Assembly (NCBI RefSeq): GCF_030657435.1
Contig: NZ_JAUTWS010000039.1
Span: 1 to 61,350, forward strand
Origin: Paracraurococcus lichenis
GTDB lineage: Bacteria; Pseudomonadota; Alphaproteobacteria; Acetobacterales; Acetobacteraceae
Direction: 5' to 3'
DNA length: 61,350 nucleotides
Part shown: positions 50,744 to 59,819 of the stretch, piece by piece
How the letters are laid out: each line of letters begins with the position of its first letter
Position numbering within the stretch: position 1 is the first letter of the stretch
Translations under genes and position numbers: made by a program
Notes under the pieces: model-generated
Databases searched by the model: none
What the model was told of the DNA's origin: nothing
Seen by the model: only the letters and a program-made list of their open reading frames with translations

Positions 50744-53179
50744 ATGCGACTGCCATCGCTCACCATCCGCACCCGCATCGTCCTGCTGCTGCTCGCCTTC
50801 GGCCTCGCCCCGGCCCTGCTCATGGCCAGCGCCTTCGTCGCCGAGCGCCGGGAATTGCGGCGGGCGGCCATGGACCGGGTCGCGGACGCCGCGGCGGCGC
50901 TGGCCGACAGCATCGACCGCAACCTCTTCGAGCGCTACGGCGACGTGCAGGCCTTCGCGCTGAACCCGGCGGCGCATGACCCGCGCCACTGGAAGCGGCC
51001 GGGCGCGGACAATCCGCTGGTGCGCGCCATGGACGAATACGTCGCGCTCTACGGGGTCTACAAGCTGGCGGTGCTGGTGGACCCGCAGGGCAGCGTGCTG
51101 GCGGTGAACGACCGCGACGCGGCCGGCAAGCCCATCGCCAGCGCCGGGCTGCTGGGCCGCTCCTTCGCCGGCGCGCCCTGGCTGGGCAAGGCGCTGCGCG
51201 GCGAGTTCCTGAGGGGGCCGGCGGGGTTGACGGGCACCGTCGTGGAGCCGCCGGCGCGGGCGCCGGAGGTGGCGACGGCCTATCCGGGGGAGGATGGCTA
51301 CGGCATCGTCTTCGCCGCGCCGGTGAAGGACGTGGCGGGCAAGGTCCTCGGGGTCTGGGCGAATTTCGCCGATTTCGGCCTGGTCGAGCAGATCGTGGCC
51401 GATTTCAATGCCAGGCTGGCCCGCAGTGGCCTGGCCGAGGCAGAACTCACCGTGCTCGACCCCGCGGGACGGGTGATCATGGACCATGATCCGGCCGCGC
51501 GCCCCGGCCCCTACCGGCGGGACTTCGCGGTCATCGGCCAACTCAACCTGGCCGAGCGCGGGGTCGTCGCCGCCCAGGCCGCGCTGCGCGGCGAGAGCGG
51601 CGCGATCGTCGCCCGGCATGCCCGCAAGGGGATCGACCAGGCGGCGGGCCATGCGCATAGCCAGGGCGCGATGGGCTTCCCCGGGCTCGGCTGGTCCGTG
51701 CTCGTGCGGGTACCGGTGGTGCAGGCCTTCGCCTCGCTCGACCGGGTGGAGGGCTTCGGGCTCAAGGTGCTCGGCCTCACGGTCCTCGTCACCCTCGGCC
51801 TCGGCCTCTGGATCGGCTCTGGCTTCGCGCGGCCGCTCTCCGCCCTCGCCGGCAGCATGCGCCGCCTCGCGGCAGGGGAGGCGCTGCCGCAGGTGCCCGG
51901 CGCCGGCCGCGGCGACGAGGTCGGCGCGATGGCCGCGGCCGTCGTCGTCTTCCGCGACGGCATGGCCGAGGCTGCCTCCCTGCGCGCACGGCAGGAGGCG
52001 GATCGCGCCCGCGGCGAGGAGGCCAAGCGCCTGGCGCTGCAGGGCATGGCGGAGCGGGTGGAGGAGGCGGTGGGCGCCGCGGCCGACCATATCGGCAGCC
52101 GCGCCATCGCCATGGCCGAGGATGCCGACGGCACCGCCCGGATCGCGGAGACGATCGCTGCGCGCAGCGCGACGGTCGCCGCCGCCGCCGAGCAGGCGCT
52201 GCGCAATGCCGAGACGGTGGCGGCGGCGACCGAGGAGCTCTCCGTCAGCGTGCGGGAGATCTCGGTCCAGGTCGCCGCCGCCACGACCACCACGCGGCAG
52301 GCGGCGGAGAAGGGCATGGCGAGCCAGGCGGTGATCCATGGCCTCTCGGACAGCGCGGCGCGGGTCGGCGAGGTCGTCCGGATGATCGCCGAGGTCGCGG
52401 CCAAGACGAACCTGCTGGCGCTGAACGCGACCATCGAGGCGGCGCGGGCCGGCGAGGCCGGCAAGGGCTTCGCCGTGGTGGCCGGGGAGGTGAAGCAGCT
52501 AGCCGCCCAGACCGCCCAGGCGACCGACGAGATCACCCACCTGGTGGATGCCATCACCGAGGCCACGGCGGGCGCGGTGGCCTCGGTGCGCGAGATCGCG
52601 ACGGCCGTGACGCAGATCGACCAGAGCTCGGCCGCGATCGCCACGGCGGTGGAGCAGCAGGCCTCCGCCACCCAGGACATCGCCAGGACGGTCGTCGAGG
52701 CCGCGGCGGCAGCCCGCGAGGTCGCCGCGCGGATCGGCGAGGTCTCCTCCGCCTCGGCCGAGGCCGGCGGCCGCGCCGCCCAGGTCCGCAGCGGCGCGGC
52801 CGAGGCGCGGACGGCGATCGCCGAATTGCGCGGGACGCTGGTGCAGGTGGTGCGCACCGCGACGCCGGAGGTGAACCGGCGCGGGGCGCCGCGGCTCAGC
52901 CTGACGCGCGGCGTCACGCTGCACCTGGCCGACGGGACGTCGCAGGAGGCACGGCTGGTGGATATCTCGTCCGGCGGCGCGAAGCTGGCCGGGGCCGTGC
53001 TGCCGCCGGAGGCGAGCGGCAGGCTGGAGGTGCCGGGACTGCCGCAGCCCATCCCCTTCACGCTGCTGCGCGACGACGGGCCGGGCGGCCAGCGGCTGCG
53101 CTTCACGCTGGACCCGGCGGGGGAGGCCGCGCTCGAGCGCTCCCTCGCCTCGCTCGGCCCCATTGCCGCGGCGGCCTGA
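50744..53179 (+). CDS. Methyl-accepting chemotaxis protein with C-terminal PilZ domain
   Basis: An 811-residue transmembrane chemoreceptor. TM1 is at about 11-30, a periplasmic dCache-type sensor at about 33-335, TM2 at about 340-360, HAMP at about 361-415, and the signalling coiled coil with hairpin tip MIAEVAAKTNLLALNATIEAARAG near 547-570. Beyond the coil, residues about 711-800 form a PilZ domain: RGAPR (Arg713 and Arg717) and DISSGG (740-745), the RxxxR and D/NxSxxG c-di-GMP ligands. This layout, as in Azospirillum Tlp1, couples chemotaxis to c-di-GMP. It starts 44 bp after the ACP gene. Sensor ligand unknown. Confidence 0.92.
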   Translation: MRLPSLTIRTRIVLLLLAFGLAPALLMASAFVAERRELRRAAMDRVADAAAALADSIDRNLFERYGDVQAFALNPAAHDPRHWKRPGADNPLVRAMDEYVALYGVYKLAVLVDPQGSVLAVNDRDAAGKPIASAGLLGRSFAGAPWLGKALRGEFLRGPAGLTGTVVEPPARAPEVATAYPGEDGYGIVFAAPVKDVAGKVLGVWANFADFGLVEQIVADFNARLARSGLAEAELTVLDPAGRVIMDHDPAARPGPYRRDFAVIGQLNLAERGVVAAQAALRGESGAIVARHARKGIDQAAGHAHSQGAMGFPGLGWSVLVRVPVVQAFASLDRVEGFGLKVLGLTVLVTLGLGLWIGSGFARPLSALAGSMRRLAAGEALPQVPGAGRGDEVGAMAAAVVVFRDGMAEAASLRARQEADRARGEEAKRLALQGMAERVEEAVGAAADHIGSRAIAMAEDADGTARIAETIAARSATVAAAAEQALRNAETVAAATEELSVSVREISVQVAAATTTTRQAAEKGMASQAVIHGLSDSAARVGEVVRMIAEVAAKTNLLALNATIEAARAGEAGKGFAVVAGEVKQLAAQTAQATDEITHLVDAITEATAGAVASVREIATAVTQIDQSSAAIATAVEQQASATQDIARTVVEAAAAAREVAARIGEVSSASAEAGGRAAQVRSGAAEARTAIAELRGTLVQVVRTATPEVNRRGAPRLSLTRGVTLHLADGTSQEARLVDISSGGAKLAGAVLPPEASGRLEVPGLPQPIPFTLLRDDGPGGQRLRFTLDPAGEAALERSLASLGPIAAAA

Positions 53180-53330
53180 GCGGCCTGCCCGAGATCAAAG
53201 CCAGCCCCCTCCCGGGATTTGACCGGCGAGGCACGGCGCGGTCCCTGCCGCGGCGCGGCAATCTGCTATACCGGCCGGGTGTCCGCGCGGGCGACGCCGC
53301 CGGACCCGGATCCCGGGGGTGGCATCGCGC

Positions 53331-53621
53331 ATGGCCGGCTGGCGGCAGGAGGAGGACGAGCCGATCGGCTCGGGCCAGGTGGAGAACCCGGCGCCCGGGC
53401 TGGAAGGCTTCCCCCGCCTCGACATGGCGGTGATCGAGGAGGCCATGCCCAAGCTCGTCGACCGTGCCGTCGGCGGCCCGGTCGTGATGACGCGGCATGG
53501 CGAGGAATCCTTCGTCCTCCTGCCGCTCGATATCTGGCGGCGCCTCTGGCTGGCCATCGCCCGCCCGCCGGTGCTCGACATGGACCCGCCCGCCGCGCCG
53601 GGGACCGAGCCGGAGGCTTGA
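53331..53621 (+). CDS. Small Phd/YefM-antitoxin-like protein
   Basis: A 96-residue protein from ATG 53331, with GGGGTGG eight bases upstream; an in-frame GTG at 53319 is an alternative. The middle part AVIEEAMPKLVDRAVGG then PVVMTRHGEESFVLLPLDIW has the pattern of Phd/YefM antitoxins (a short helix, a beta-hairpin with TRHG, then a helix) where the N-terminal half binds DNA. The C-terminal RRLWLAIARPPVLDMD differs from toxin-binding tails. No RelE, Doc or PIN-like toxin gene is next to it. It is either an orphan antitoxin homologue or a regulator. The assignment rests on pattern recognition only. Confidence 0.55.
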   Translation: MAGWRQEEDEPIGSGQVENPAPGLEGFPRLDMAVIEEAMPKLVDRAVGGPVVMTRHGEESFVLLPLDIWRRLWLAIARPPVLDMDPPAAPGTEPEA

Positions 53622-53654
53622 CGCGCGGGGCCGGGCACCCCCCTCTCCCGCCCC

Positions 53655-55478
53655 ATGGCCCCGCCCCTCCTCATCCTCCAGGACATCCACCTGCATCTCG
53701 GCACCACGCCGCTGCTGACCGGCGCGACGCTCTCGGTCGGCGCCGGGGAGAGGCTGGCGCTGGTCGGCCGCAACGGCTCGGGCAAGTCCACCCTGCTGCG
53801 CGTCGCCGCCGGGGAGGTGCAGCCGGAGCGCGGCACCCGCTTCCTCCAGCCCGGCGCGACGCTCCGCAGCCTGCCGCAGGAGCCCGGCTTCGGCGGCGCC
53901 CGCACGGTCTGGGAGCATGTCGAGGCCGGCCTCGGCCCGGCGGACGACCCGCACCGGGCCCGCTGGCTGCTCGAGCAGCTCGGCCTGAGCGGGGAGGAGG
54001 CGCCCGACCGCCTCTCGGGCGGCGAGGCGCGGCGGGCGGCCCTCGCCCGGGCCCTCGCCCCCTCCCCCGACATCCTGCTGCTGGACGAGCCGACCAACCA
54101 CCTCGACCTGCCGGCCATCGCCTGGCTGGAGGAGGAGTTGTCCGGATTCCGCGGCGCGCTGGTGGTGATCAGCCATGACCGCCGCTTCCTCGGCCGGCTG
54201 TCGCGCGCCATGGTCTGGCTCGACCGCGGCACCACCCGCCGGCTGGACCGCAGCTTCTCCGAGTTCGAGGCCTGGCGCGACCAGGTGCTCGAGGAGGAGG
54301 AGAAGGAAGCCCACAAGCTCGACCGCAGGATCGTGCGGGAGGAGCACTGGATGCGCTACGGCGTCACCGCCCGCCGCAAGCGCAACATGCGCCGGGTCGG
54401 CGAGCTGGCGGCGCTGCGCCAGCGCCGGCGGGAGGCGCTGAAGGCGACCGGCAGCGTCCGCATGGCCGCCAGCGAGGCCGATGGCAGCGGCACGGTGGTG
54501 GCGCAGGCCGAGCAGGTGACCAAGGGCTATGGCGGCGCGCCGGTCGTGCGCGGCTTCTCGACGCGCATCCTGCGCCGCGACCGGGTCGGCATCGTCGGCC
54601 CGAACGGCGCCGGCAAGACCACGCTGCTCAACCTGCTGACCGGCGCGCTGGCGCCGGATGCGGGCACGGTCCGCCTCGGCACCGGGCTGCAGATGGTCAC
54701 GCTGGACCAGAAGCGCGAGAGCCTGGACCCGGGGACCAGCCTGCAGGCGGCGCTCGTCGGCGGCCCCGGCGACCAGGTGGAGGTCGGCGGCCAAAAGCGG
54801 CACGTCATCGGATACATGAAGGACTTCCTCTTCATCCCCGACCAGGCCCGGACCGCGGTCGGTGTGCTGAGCGGCGGCGAGCGCGGCCGGCTGATGCTGG
54901 CGCGGGCGCTCGCCAGGCCCTCCAACCTGCTGGTGCTGGACGAGCCGACCAACGACCTCGACCTCGAGACGCTGGACCTGCTCGAGGAATTGCTGGCGGA
55001 CTACCAGGGCACGGTGCTGGTGGTCAGCCACGACCGCGACTTCCTCGACCGCGTCTGCACCAGCGTGATCGTCGCCGAGGGCGAGGGGCGCTGGCAGGAA
55101 TATGCCGGCGGCTATACCGACATGGTGGCGCAGCGCGGGCGCGGGGTGGAGGCGCCGGCACCGCCGCCGCCGGCCCGGGCGGCCGAGGCGCCGAAGCCGG
55201 CCGCGGCGAAGCCTGCCGCGCCGGCCGCCGCGCCGAAGCGGAAGCTCAGCTTCCACCAGCGGCACGCGCTGGAGACCCTGCCGGCGCGGATGGCGGCGCT
55301 GGAGAAGGAGATCGGGGCGCTGCGGACGGCGCTCGCCGCGCCCGACCTCTACGGCCGCGACCGCGCGCGCTTCGACCGCTTCACCGCCGCGCTGGCCGAG
55401 AAGGAGGCGGCGCTCGCCGCCGCCGAGGAGGAGTGGCTGGAACTCGAACTGCTGCGGGAGGAGAGCGAGGCGGGGTGA
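53655..55478 (+). CDS. uup: ABC-F family ATPase (Uup)
   Basis: A 607-residue soluble protein with two ABC domains and no membrane segments. The first Walker A is GRNGSGKST (38-46) with signature LSGGEARRAALARAL; the second is GPNGAGKTT with LSGGERGRLMLARAL. The inter-domain linker (RRLDRSFSEFEAWRDQVLEEEEKEAHKL) is the P-site tRNA interaction region, and the C-terminal acidic/basic coiled coil after an Ala/Pro linker is the Uup-type DNA- or ribosome-binding tail. ABC-F proteins relieve ribosome stalling; Uup also affects transposon excision and replication repair in E. coli. It starts 33 bp after the Phd-like gene. Confidence 0.9.
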   Translation: MAPPLLILQDIHLHLGTTPLLTGATLSVGAGERLALVGRNGSGKSTLLRVAAGEVQPERGTRFLQPGATLRSLPQEPGFGGARTVWEHVEAGLGPADDPHRARWLLEQLGLSGEEAPDRLSGGEARRAALARALAPSPDILLLDEPTNHLDLPAIAWLEEELSGFRGALVVISHDRRFLGRLSRAMVWLDRGTTRRLDRSFSEFEAWRDQVLEEEEKEAHKLDRRIVREEHWMRYGVTARRKRNMRRVGELAALRQRRREALKATGSVRMAASEADGSGTVVAQAEQVTKGYGGAPVVRGFSTRILRRDRVGIVGPNGAGKTTLLNLLTGALAPDAGTVRLGTGLQMVTLDQKRESLDPGTSLQAALVGGPGDQVEVGGQKRHVIGYMKDFLFIPDQARTAVGVLSGGERGRLMLARALARPSNLLVLDEPTNDLDLETLDLLEELLADYQGTVLVVSHDRDFLDRVCTSVIVAEGEGRWQEYAGGYTDMVAQRGRGVEAPAPPPPARAAEAPKPAAAKPAAPAAAPKRKLSFHQRHALETLPARMAALEKEIGALRTALAAPDLYGRDRARFDRFTAALAEKEAALAAAEEEWLELELLREESEAG

Positions 55479-55519
55479 CGGCTCTTCATGCCGCCCTCGC
55501 AACCCGCCATATTGGGCGC

Positions 55520-56074
55520 ATGAGCGCTGCCCTGGCCGCCGCCCCGCCCCCGACGCTCGCGGAGTTCCTGGACTGGGAACCCCGCCAGGACGCGCATTTC
55601 GAGTGGGACGGCATCCAGCCGCTGGCCATGGTCGGCAGGACCTTCCTGCACACGGAACTGGCGAGCCGCGTCTTTGACGCCCTGCGGGCGGCGCTCCGTG
55701 GCACGCCCTGCAGCGTGATCCGGGCCGACCTGCGGGTCATGACGGCGAATGCGAGCCGGGTCCGCTATCCCGACCTGGCGGTGACCTGCAGCCCCATCGG
55801 TCCCGCGGACCGGGTGGTCCCGGCGCCGGTCTTCCTGCCGGAAGTCCTGTCGGAGACGACCGGCGCGGTGGACCGGGGCATCAAGCGCCAGGAATACGCC
55901 GCCCTCCCCAGCCTCACCCGCTACGTCATGCTCGCCCATGACGCCCCGCTTGCCATCGTCTGCGACCGCGCCAGCGGCTTCGAGGAACGGCCGGAGCGCG
56001 AGACGCTGTCCATCCCCGAATTCGGCATCACCCTCCCGCTGGCGGTGCTCTATGCCGGCCTGCTGCCCGGCTGA
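55520..56074 (+). CDS. Uma2 family (DUF820) putative endonuclease-like protein
   Basis: A 184-residue DUF820/Uma2 protein with a restriction-endonuclease-like core. TLAEFLDWEPRQDAHFEWDG is the usual opening (Glu in EWDG), SRVRYPDLAV supplies the core Asp and PVFLPEVLSETTGAVDRGIKRQEY the Glu and nearby Lys, together a PD-(D/E)xK-like set. No nuclease activity is established for most members, and their role is unknown. They are abundant in cyanobacteria and scattered in proteobacteria. ATG 55520 has GGGCG near it. It is 41 bp downstream of uup and likely read through from it. Confidence 0.8.
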   Translation: MSAALAAAPPPTLAEFLDWEPRQDAHFEWDGIQPLAMVGRTFLHTELASRVFDALRAALRGTPCSVIRADLRVMTANASRVRYPDLAVTCSPIGPADRVVPAPVFLPEVLSETTGAVDRGIKRQEYAALPSLTRYVMLAHDAPLAIVCDRASGFEERPERETLSIPEFGITLPLAVLYAGLLPG

Positions 56075-56151
56075 GGGCCGGCGGTTTCCCTCCGCGCCGC
56101 CTCCGGTCTAGCCTGCGGAAAAACCCGCAGGCCGGGACAGGGAGGACAAGC

Positions 56152-57369
56152 ATGCAGGCCACACGCCGCGGCCTTCTCGCCGCGACCGCCGTCACCGCCG
56201 CCGCGCCGCGCGCCCGCGCCCAGGGCCGCCCGAAGATCCGGATCGGGGTGCTGAACGACCAGTCCGGCACCTACCGCGACACCACCGGCCTCACCTCCAT
56301 CGCCTGCGTGCAGCAGGCGGTGCAGGATTTCGGCGACCGCGGCTTCGAGGTGGAGGTGCTGCGCGCCGACCACCAGAACCGGCCGGACACCGGCGCCACC
56401 ATCGCCCGGCAATGGATCGACCGGGACGGCGTGGACGTGATCGCCGATGTCCCGACCTCCTCCGTCGCCCTCGCCGTGGGCGAGGTCTGCCGGCAGAAGG
56501 ACCGGATCCACCTGAATGCCAGCGCGACCGCGGTGGCGCTGACGGGCGAGCAGTGCAGCCCCAATACCATCGTCTGGAGCTTCGACACCTACATGATGGC
56601 GGCCTCGACCGGCGGCGCCGTGGTCAAGGCCGGCGGGGACTCCTGGTTCTTCGTCACCGCCGACTATGCTTTCGGCCATAGCCTGGAGCAGCAGACGACG
56701 CTGAAGGTGACGGCGGCCGGCGGCACGGTGAAGGGCAGCGCCCGCTACCCCTTCCCCGACACCACGGATTTCTCCGCCTTCATCACCCGCGCGATGAGCA
56801 GCGGCGCGAAGGTGCTCGGCCTCGCCAATGCCGGGCTCGACACCGTCAACAGCGTCAAGCAGGCGAAGGAATTCGGCCTCGACCGCCGCATGCGCATCGC
56901 GCCGCTGCTGATGTTCCTCACCGATGTGCACGCCCTCGGCCTCGACACCGCGCAGGGGCTGGTGCTGACCGAGAGCTTCTACTGGGACCTGAACGACCGC
57001 ACGCGCGCCTTCGCCAGGAAGATCGTGGCGCGCACGCCGAACAACTGGCCGAACCAGGCGCATGCCAGCGCCTATTCCAGCGTGCTGCACTACCTCAAGA
57101 CGGTGGCCGACATGGGCCCGGAGGAGGCGAAGCGGAGCGGCGCGGCGACGGTCGCCCGGATGAAGGCGATGCCGACCGAGGACGACGCCTTCGGCCGCGG
57201 CCGCATCCGGGAGGATGGGCGCGGCATCTTCCCCGCCTACCTCTTCCAGGTGAAGACGCCGGCGGAGAGCAAGGGCGAGTGGGACCTCTACAAGCTGCTC
57301 TCGACCCTGCCGGCCGAGGAAGCGGCACGGCCGCTGGCCGAGACCGGCTGCCGCATGGTGCGGAGCTAG
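56152..57369 (+). CDS. LivK-type (branched-chain amino acid family) ABC binding protein
   Basis: A 405-residue periplasmic-binding protein of the LivK/Leu-Ile-Val family. The signal has a twin-Arg start (MQATRRGLLAATAVTAAA) and ends ARAQG. IRIGVLNDQSGTYRDTTGL is the typical first strand and ligand loop, DVIADVPTSSVALAVGEV and GGDSWFFVTADYAFGHSLE follow. The ligand in such receptors may be an amino acid, amide, urea or aromatic acid. No livHMGF membrane or ATPase genes are near, so it is orphan here. GGGAGGA lies before ATG 56152. It is convergent with comEC. Confidence 0.85.
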   Translation: MQATRRGLLAATAVTAAAPRARAQGRPKIRIGVLNDQSGTYRDTTGLTSIACVQQAVQDFGDRGFEVEVLRADHQNRPDTGATIARQWIDRDGVDVIADVPTSSVALAVGEVCRQKDRIHLNASATAVALTGEQCSPNTIVWSFDTYMMAASTGGAVVKAGGDSWFFVTADYAFGHSLEQQTTLKVTAAGGTVKGSARYPFPDTTDFSAFITRAMSSGAKVLGLANAGLDTVNSVKQAKEFGLDRRMRIAPLLMFLTDVHALGLDTAQGLVLTESFYWDLNDRTRAFARKIVARTPNNWPNQAHASAYSSVLHYLKTVADMGPEEAKRSGAATVARMKAMPTEDDAFGRGRIREDGRGIFPAYLFQVKTPAESKGEWDLYKLLSTLPAEEAARPLAETGCRMVRS

Positions 57370-57428
57370 CCTCCCGTGACGCCTCGGCACACCTGCCGGG
57401 GCGTCGTCCCTCCCAGCGCCGGTCCGCC

Positions 57429-59570
57429 CTATTCGACCGGCGCCGGCGGATCGGCCGAGGGCGTGCCGCGCGGCACCGGCACCGGCGGCACCCAGGGCCG
57501 CGCCCCGCGCGCGGCGCGGTCGCTCAGCATCCGCACCCCGTCCCGCTCCAGCCAGACCGCATGCGCGCCGTTGCGCCAGACCGCGAAGCGGTCGATCACC
57601 TGCGCGGCGCAGCGGCCGCGCACCGGCTCGGCCGAGACGACCAGCGCCGCGCCGGCGCAGGCTTCCGCCGCCGGGCCGGTGCGCAGCAGGACCGCCGCCG
57701 GTCCCCCGGGGTCGGGTCGCAGGGTGCAGGCCGCCGGCCTGCAGGCGATGGCGCCGCCCTCCGAGGTGCCCTCGCGCGGCAGCGCCGCCGCCTCCGCCGC
57801 GCCGAAGAGCCGCAGCCAGGTCTCGCGCGTCAGGCCGGAGGCGCCGGAGAGGCGCTGGATCGCCAGCCCCTCCCCGTCCCGCAGCCCGATCAGCCTGGCA
57901 TCGGCCGAGACCAGGATGTCCGGCGGCCGCTGCCAGGCGCCGCTGGCCAGCCCCGCCAGGATCAGCGGCACGCCCAGCAGCCGCATCGGCGTCAGCCAGA
58001 GGCAGAGCCAGAGCATGCCGAAGGCGCAGAGCCCGAGCCCCCAGGCGGGTATGGGCGCCACCGCCAGGGCGGCCCCCGGCCAGCCCGCGACCCAGCGCGC
58101 CACGGCGAGGATCGCCTCCACCCCCCAGCCCATCGGCGCCAGCGCCAGCCCCTCCAGCCCGAAGGGCATCAGCGCGACCGCCGCCATGCCGGCCGGCATG
58201 ACCAGGGCGGAGGTGATCGGCACCGCCAGCGCATTGGCCGCGACGCCATAGAGTTGCAGCCGGCCGAAATGGTGCAGGCCGAAGGGCGTGGTGGCGGCGC
58301 CGGCGAGGATCGAGGTCGCCACCACGCCGAATCCCGCCAGCGCCAGCCGCCGCCGCCAGCGCGCCCGGCCCGGCCCCGCCCGCGGCAGGCGCGGCCGCAG
58401 CCATTCCCAGCCCGCGATCAGCGCCAGCACCGCCGCGAAGCTCATCTGGAAGCTGGCGCCGAGCACCGCCGCCGGCTGCACCAGCAGCACCGCCGCGGCA
58501 GCCAAGGCCCAGGCGCGCAGGCTGAGCGCCCGGCGCCCGGTCAGCAGGGCGAGCGTCGCCAGCGCCGCCATGGCGAAACTGCGCTGCATCGGCACCGCCG
58601 CCCCGGTCAGCAGCAGATAGAGCCCGCCGACGCCCAGCGCCGCGACCGCCGCCACCGCCTTCGCCGGCACCCGCAGCGCCAGCCAGGGCGACAGCACGAG
58701 CAGCAGCCGCAGCACCGCGAAGCTCACCCCCATGACGATGGCGATGTGCAGGCCGGAGACGCTGAGGAGATGCGCGAGGCCGCTGTCCCGCATGGCCGCG
58801 AGATCGACGGGCGGGATGGCGCTCTGCCCGCCGGTCAGCAGCGCCGCGGCGACGGCGCCCGCCGGGCCGGGGATGGCGGCGGTGACCCTCGCCTCGATGG
58901 CCGCGCGCAGGGTGGCGAGCGCCGGGCCGCCTGCCTCGCCCGGGGTGACCTCCGCCCGGCCGAGCGCGAAGCCGCTGCCGCCGAGGCCGGAGAACCAGGC
59001 GGCGCGCTGGAAATCCCAGGCGCCGGGATGGGCCGGCGGCGCGGGCGGCCGCACCAGGGCGCGCAGCCGCACCGTGTCGCCGGGCTGCGGCCGGGCGGGA
59101 TCCTCCGTCTTCAGCCGCACGCGGATCTGCCGGGCGAGCGGCGCGCCGCCATCGAGCCGCGCCGCCTCGAGCGTCAGCCGCTGCCCCTCCGGCAGCAGTT
59201 CGACCGCCGCGACGCGGGCGGCGACGAGGGTGGCGCCGCGCGGCAGGTCCGGCATCGGCGGCTGCCGGCCGGCCTGCCAGGCGGCGGCGGCGAAGCCGAG
59301 GGCGCCGGCGGCCAGCAGGCCGAGCGCCCAGCCCGCCAGCGGCTGCCGCAGCCCGAGCCAGAGGGCGAGCGCGAGGAGCGGCGGCGCGACCCAAATGGCG
59401 GCGGCCGGCGGCTCCTCCGGCAGGGCGAAATAGGCCAGCACGCCGGCGCCGAGGGCGACCGCCAGCCAGGGGGCGAGCCGCGCGCGCTCCGCCGCCAGGG
59501 CAGCCGCGGCGCGCGACGCCACCGCCACCCCGGCCAGGATCCGGCTCGATCTCGACGCGGCATAGGACAC
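57429..59570 (-). CDS. comEC: ComEC/Rec2 family DNA-uptake channel protein
   Basis: A 713-residue integral membrane protein. An N-terminal pair of helices leads to a DUF4131-like periplasmic OB domain (about 100-210), then the Competence core of multiple helices with the signature SGLAHLLSVSGLHIAIVMG, MQRSFAMAALATLALLTGRR and SFQMSFAAVLALI. The C-terminal region (about 565-713) corresponds to the metallo-beta-lactamase-like domain but is short and lacks an HxHxDH motif, as in many alphaproteobacterial ComEC proteins. It transports single-stranded DNA across the inner membrane in natural transformation. No other com genes are in view. Confidence 0.9.
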   Translation of the reverse strand: MSYAASRSSRILAGVAVASRAAAALAAERARLAPWLAVALGAGVLAYFALPEEPPAAAIWVAPPLLALALWLGLRQPLAGWALGLLAAGALGFAAAAWQAGRQPPMPDLPRGATLVAARVAAVELLPEGQRLTLEAARLDGGAPLARQIRVRLKTEDPARPQPGDTVRLRALVRPPAPPAHPGAWDFQRAAWFSGLGGSGFALGRAEVTPGEAGGPALATLRAAIEARVTAAIPGPAGAVAAALLTGGQSAIPPVDLAAMRDSGLAHLLSVSGLHIAIVMGVSFAVLRLLLVLSPWLALRVPAKAVAAVAALGVGGLYLLLTGAAVPMQRSFAMAALATLALLTGRRALSLRAWALAAAAVLLVQPAAVLGASFQMSFAAVLALIAGWEWLRPRLPRAGPGRARWRRRLALAGFGVVATSILAGAATTPFGLHHFGRLQLYGVAANALAVPITSALVMPAGMAAVALMPFGLEGLALAPMGWGVEAILAVARWVAGWPGAALAVAPIPAWGLGLCAFGMLWLCLWLTPMRLLGVPLILAGLASGAWQRPPDILVSADARLIGLRDGEGLAIQRLSGASGLTRETWLRLFGAAEAAALPREGTSEGGAIACRPAACTLRPDPGGPAAVLLRTGPAAEACAGAALVVSAEPVRGRCAAQVIDRFAVWRNGAHAVWLERDGVRMLSDRAARGARPWVPPVPVPRGTPSADPPAPVE

Positions 59571-59589
59571 GCGGATGCATGTTCACGCC

Positions 59590-59703
59590 GAGTCGAGCAT
59601 TTCAACTACAGGTATACTAAGCGACGCCGTTTCCGAGTCGCCCTCAGCGACTCGTGATCCTGTCGCGGGCCGTTCCGCGACTCGCGCCGGCGCCGCGAGT
59701 CGC
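59590..59703. promoter_or_regulatory. Cluster of five GANTC sites and two hairpins between comEC and gltX
   Basis: GANTC, the recognition site of the alphaproteobacterial cell-cycle methyltransferase CcrM, occurs at 59590, 59635, 59649, 59679 and 59697. Four lie in inverted repeats: GAGTCG/CGACTC (59635-59653) and the perfect GCGACTCGCG/CGCGAGTCGC (59677-59703, seven-base spacer). The region separates divergent comEC and gltX, and a TATACT box lies at 59613. Methylation-sensitive control is possible but not shown. Confidence 0.5.
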
Positions 59704-59819
59704 GCCGGCCCCGCCGCGCGCGCCGCGGCGGGTGTTTCCAGCAGGGGGCCGCGCGGGCTAGTGGTGCGGCCCCGCCCGGCCCCGCCCGGCCCCGGCCGGC
59801 GCAGCCTGGATCCCGCACC

